Below the pieces are notes generated by a model, which ran no database searches, was not told where the DNA came from, and saw only the letters and a list, made by a program, of their open reading frames with translations. Shown here in pieces: positions 6,366 through 6,515 of a stretch of DNA of 6,515 bases. Source of the stretch: Oligoflexia bacterium (GTDB taxonomy: Bacteria; Myxococcota_A; UBA796; UBA2385); NCBI GenBank assembly GCA_013152105.1, contig JAADHA010000415.1, positions 1-6,515 on the forward strand. The letters run 5' to 3'. Made by a program: the position numbers and the translations under genes. Numbering within the stretch: position 1 is the first letter of the stretch; every line of letters begins with the position of its first letter.

Positions 6366-6515
6366 ATGCGCTTCCGCACCACCTTCACCTCGCTGGTCCT
6401 CATGGTGGCCCTCATGCTGGCCGTCATGCTGGCCCTCGTCCTGAATCCGACCGGGGCGTTGGCCGCAGAGACCGCGAACCTCGACCGCCAACCGGCCCAG
6501 CCTCTGCCGACGATC
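6366..6515 (+). CDS. Secreted or periplasmic protein, N-terminal fragment (3' end outside window)
   Basis: Fifty residues are visible and the frame is open at the right edge. MRFR provides a positively charged n-region, residues 7-27 form a long hydrophobic core dominated by Leu, Val, Met and Ala, and GALAAE (30-35) is a good signal peptidase I site with cleavage likely after A33 or A34. The visible mature part (about 35-50) is Pro/Gln/Asn-rich and matches nothing I recognise. There is no lipobox cysteine, so the protein is expected to be periplasmic or secreted rather than a lipoprotein; an uncleaved membrane anchor is possible. The ribosome binding site is weak (AGGG, 6356-6359, six bases before ATG). 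The gene is divergent from the LCCL lipoprotein gene. Function cannot be assigned from this fragment. Confidence 0.7.
   Translation, partial: MRFRTTFTSLVLMVALMLAVMLALVLNPTGALAAETANLDRQPAQPLPTI
6399..6434 (+). repeat. Three imperfect 12-base tandem units inside the signal peptide
   Basis: The units CTCATGGTGGCC, CTCATGCTGGCC and GTCATGCTGGCC follow each other without gap and encode LMVA, LMLA and VMLA, which build most of the hydrophobic core. Each unit differs from the next by one base, which suggests duplication within the signal sequence; hydrophobic, GC-rich coding could also produce this by convergence. Confidence 0.7.

Noticed and set aside
6059..6427. Upstream extension of the LCCL lipoprotein frame to 6427
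   Set aside because: The internal ATG at 6058 has a GGAG site and starts directly with a lipoprotein signal peptide; an extension would bury that signal and would overlap the divergent gene start.
1..6515. CRISPR array, tRNA, insertion sequence or defence island
   Set aside because: No spaced direct repeats, cloverleaf sequence, transposase or terminal inverted repeats were seen; the YhaO-YhaN pair could be involved in anti-phage activity, but nothing in the neighbourhood supports that over repair.

Overview
The window is GC-rich DNA with gene ends that overlap or nearly touch, and it looks like a bacterial chromosome segment. The best taxonomic guess is a Myxococcota-like (deltaproteobacterial) lineage. 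This rests on an ECF sigma factor followed by a short membrane-anchored partner with a PAPGGWIRLRARI-type N-terminus, a long-form YhaN ATPase, and a lipoprotein with a Thr/Ser-rich linker carrying an LCCL domain. No ribosomal or other phylogenetic marker is present, so the assignment is inference only.

Layout. Bases 1-5449 hold four tightly packed plus-strand genes: the 3' end of an ECF-type RNA polymerase sigma factor (region 4), a 121-residue single-pass membrane protein that is a candidate anti-sigma factor, a YhaO/SbcD-type metallophosphoesterase nuclease, and a long (1172 aa) YhaN/SbcC-type coiled-coil ATPase. Two of the three junctions are 4-base start/stop overlaps and the third is a 20-base gap with a ribosome binding site, so this is very probably one transcription unit. 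The gene after yhaN lies on the minus strand and converges on it with only 21 bases between. It encodes a secreted lipoprotein with one LCCL domain, a ten-threonine run and a basic tail. A roughly 307-base non-coding stretch (6059-6365) then separates that gene from a divergent plus-strand gene, of which only the signal peptide and a few mature residues are in the window.

How the genes may work together. YhaO and YhaN resemble the two halves of an SbcCD/Mre11-Rad50-like DNA-end-processing machine: YhaO carries the complete phosphoesterase metal-binding motif set, and YhaN the split ABC-type ATPase head separated by about 900 residues, much of it predicted coiled coil. Their position directly behind a sigma/anti-sigma pair suggests that an ECF-controlled stress or envelope signal could be co-expressed with the repair complex, although the arrangement may be incidental. 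The LCCL lipoprotein and the signal-peptide gene are in opposite orientations to each other and look functionally separate from the repair operon.

No CRISPR array, tRNA, rRNA, insertion sequence or phage gene was seen. The unusual points are the sigma-repair linkage, the absence of a CxxC zinc hook in the YhaN-like ATPase, a bacterial LCCL-domain lipoprotein with a (ACC)9 microsatellite, and two separate triple 12-base coding repeats.
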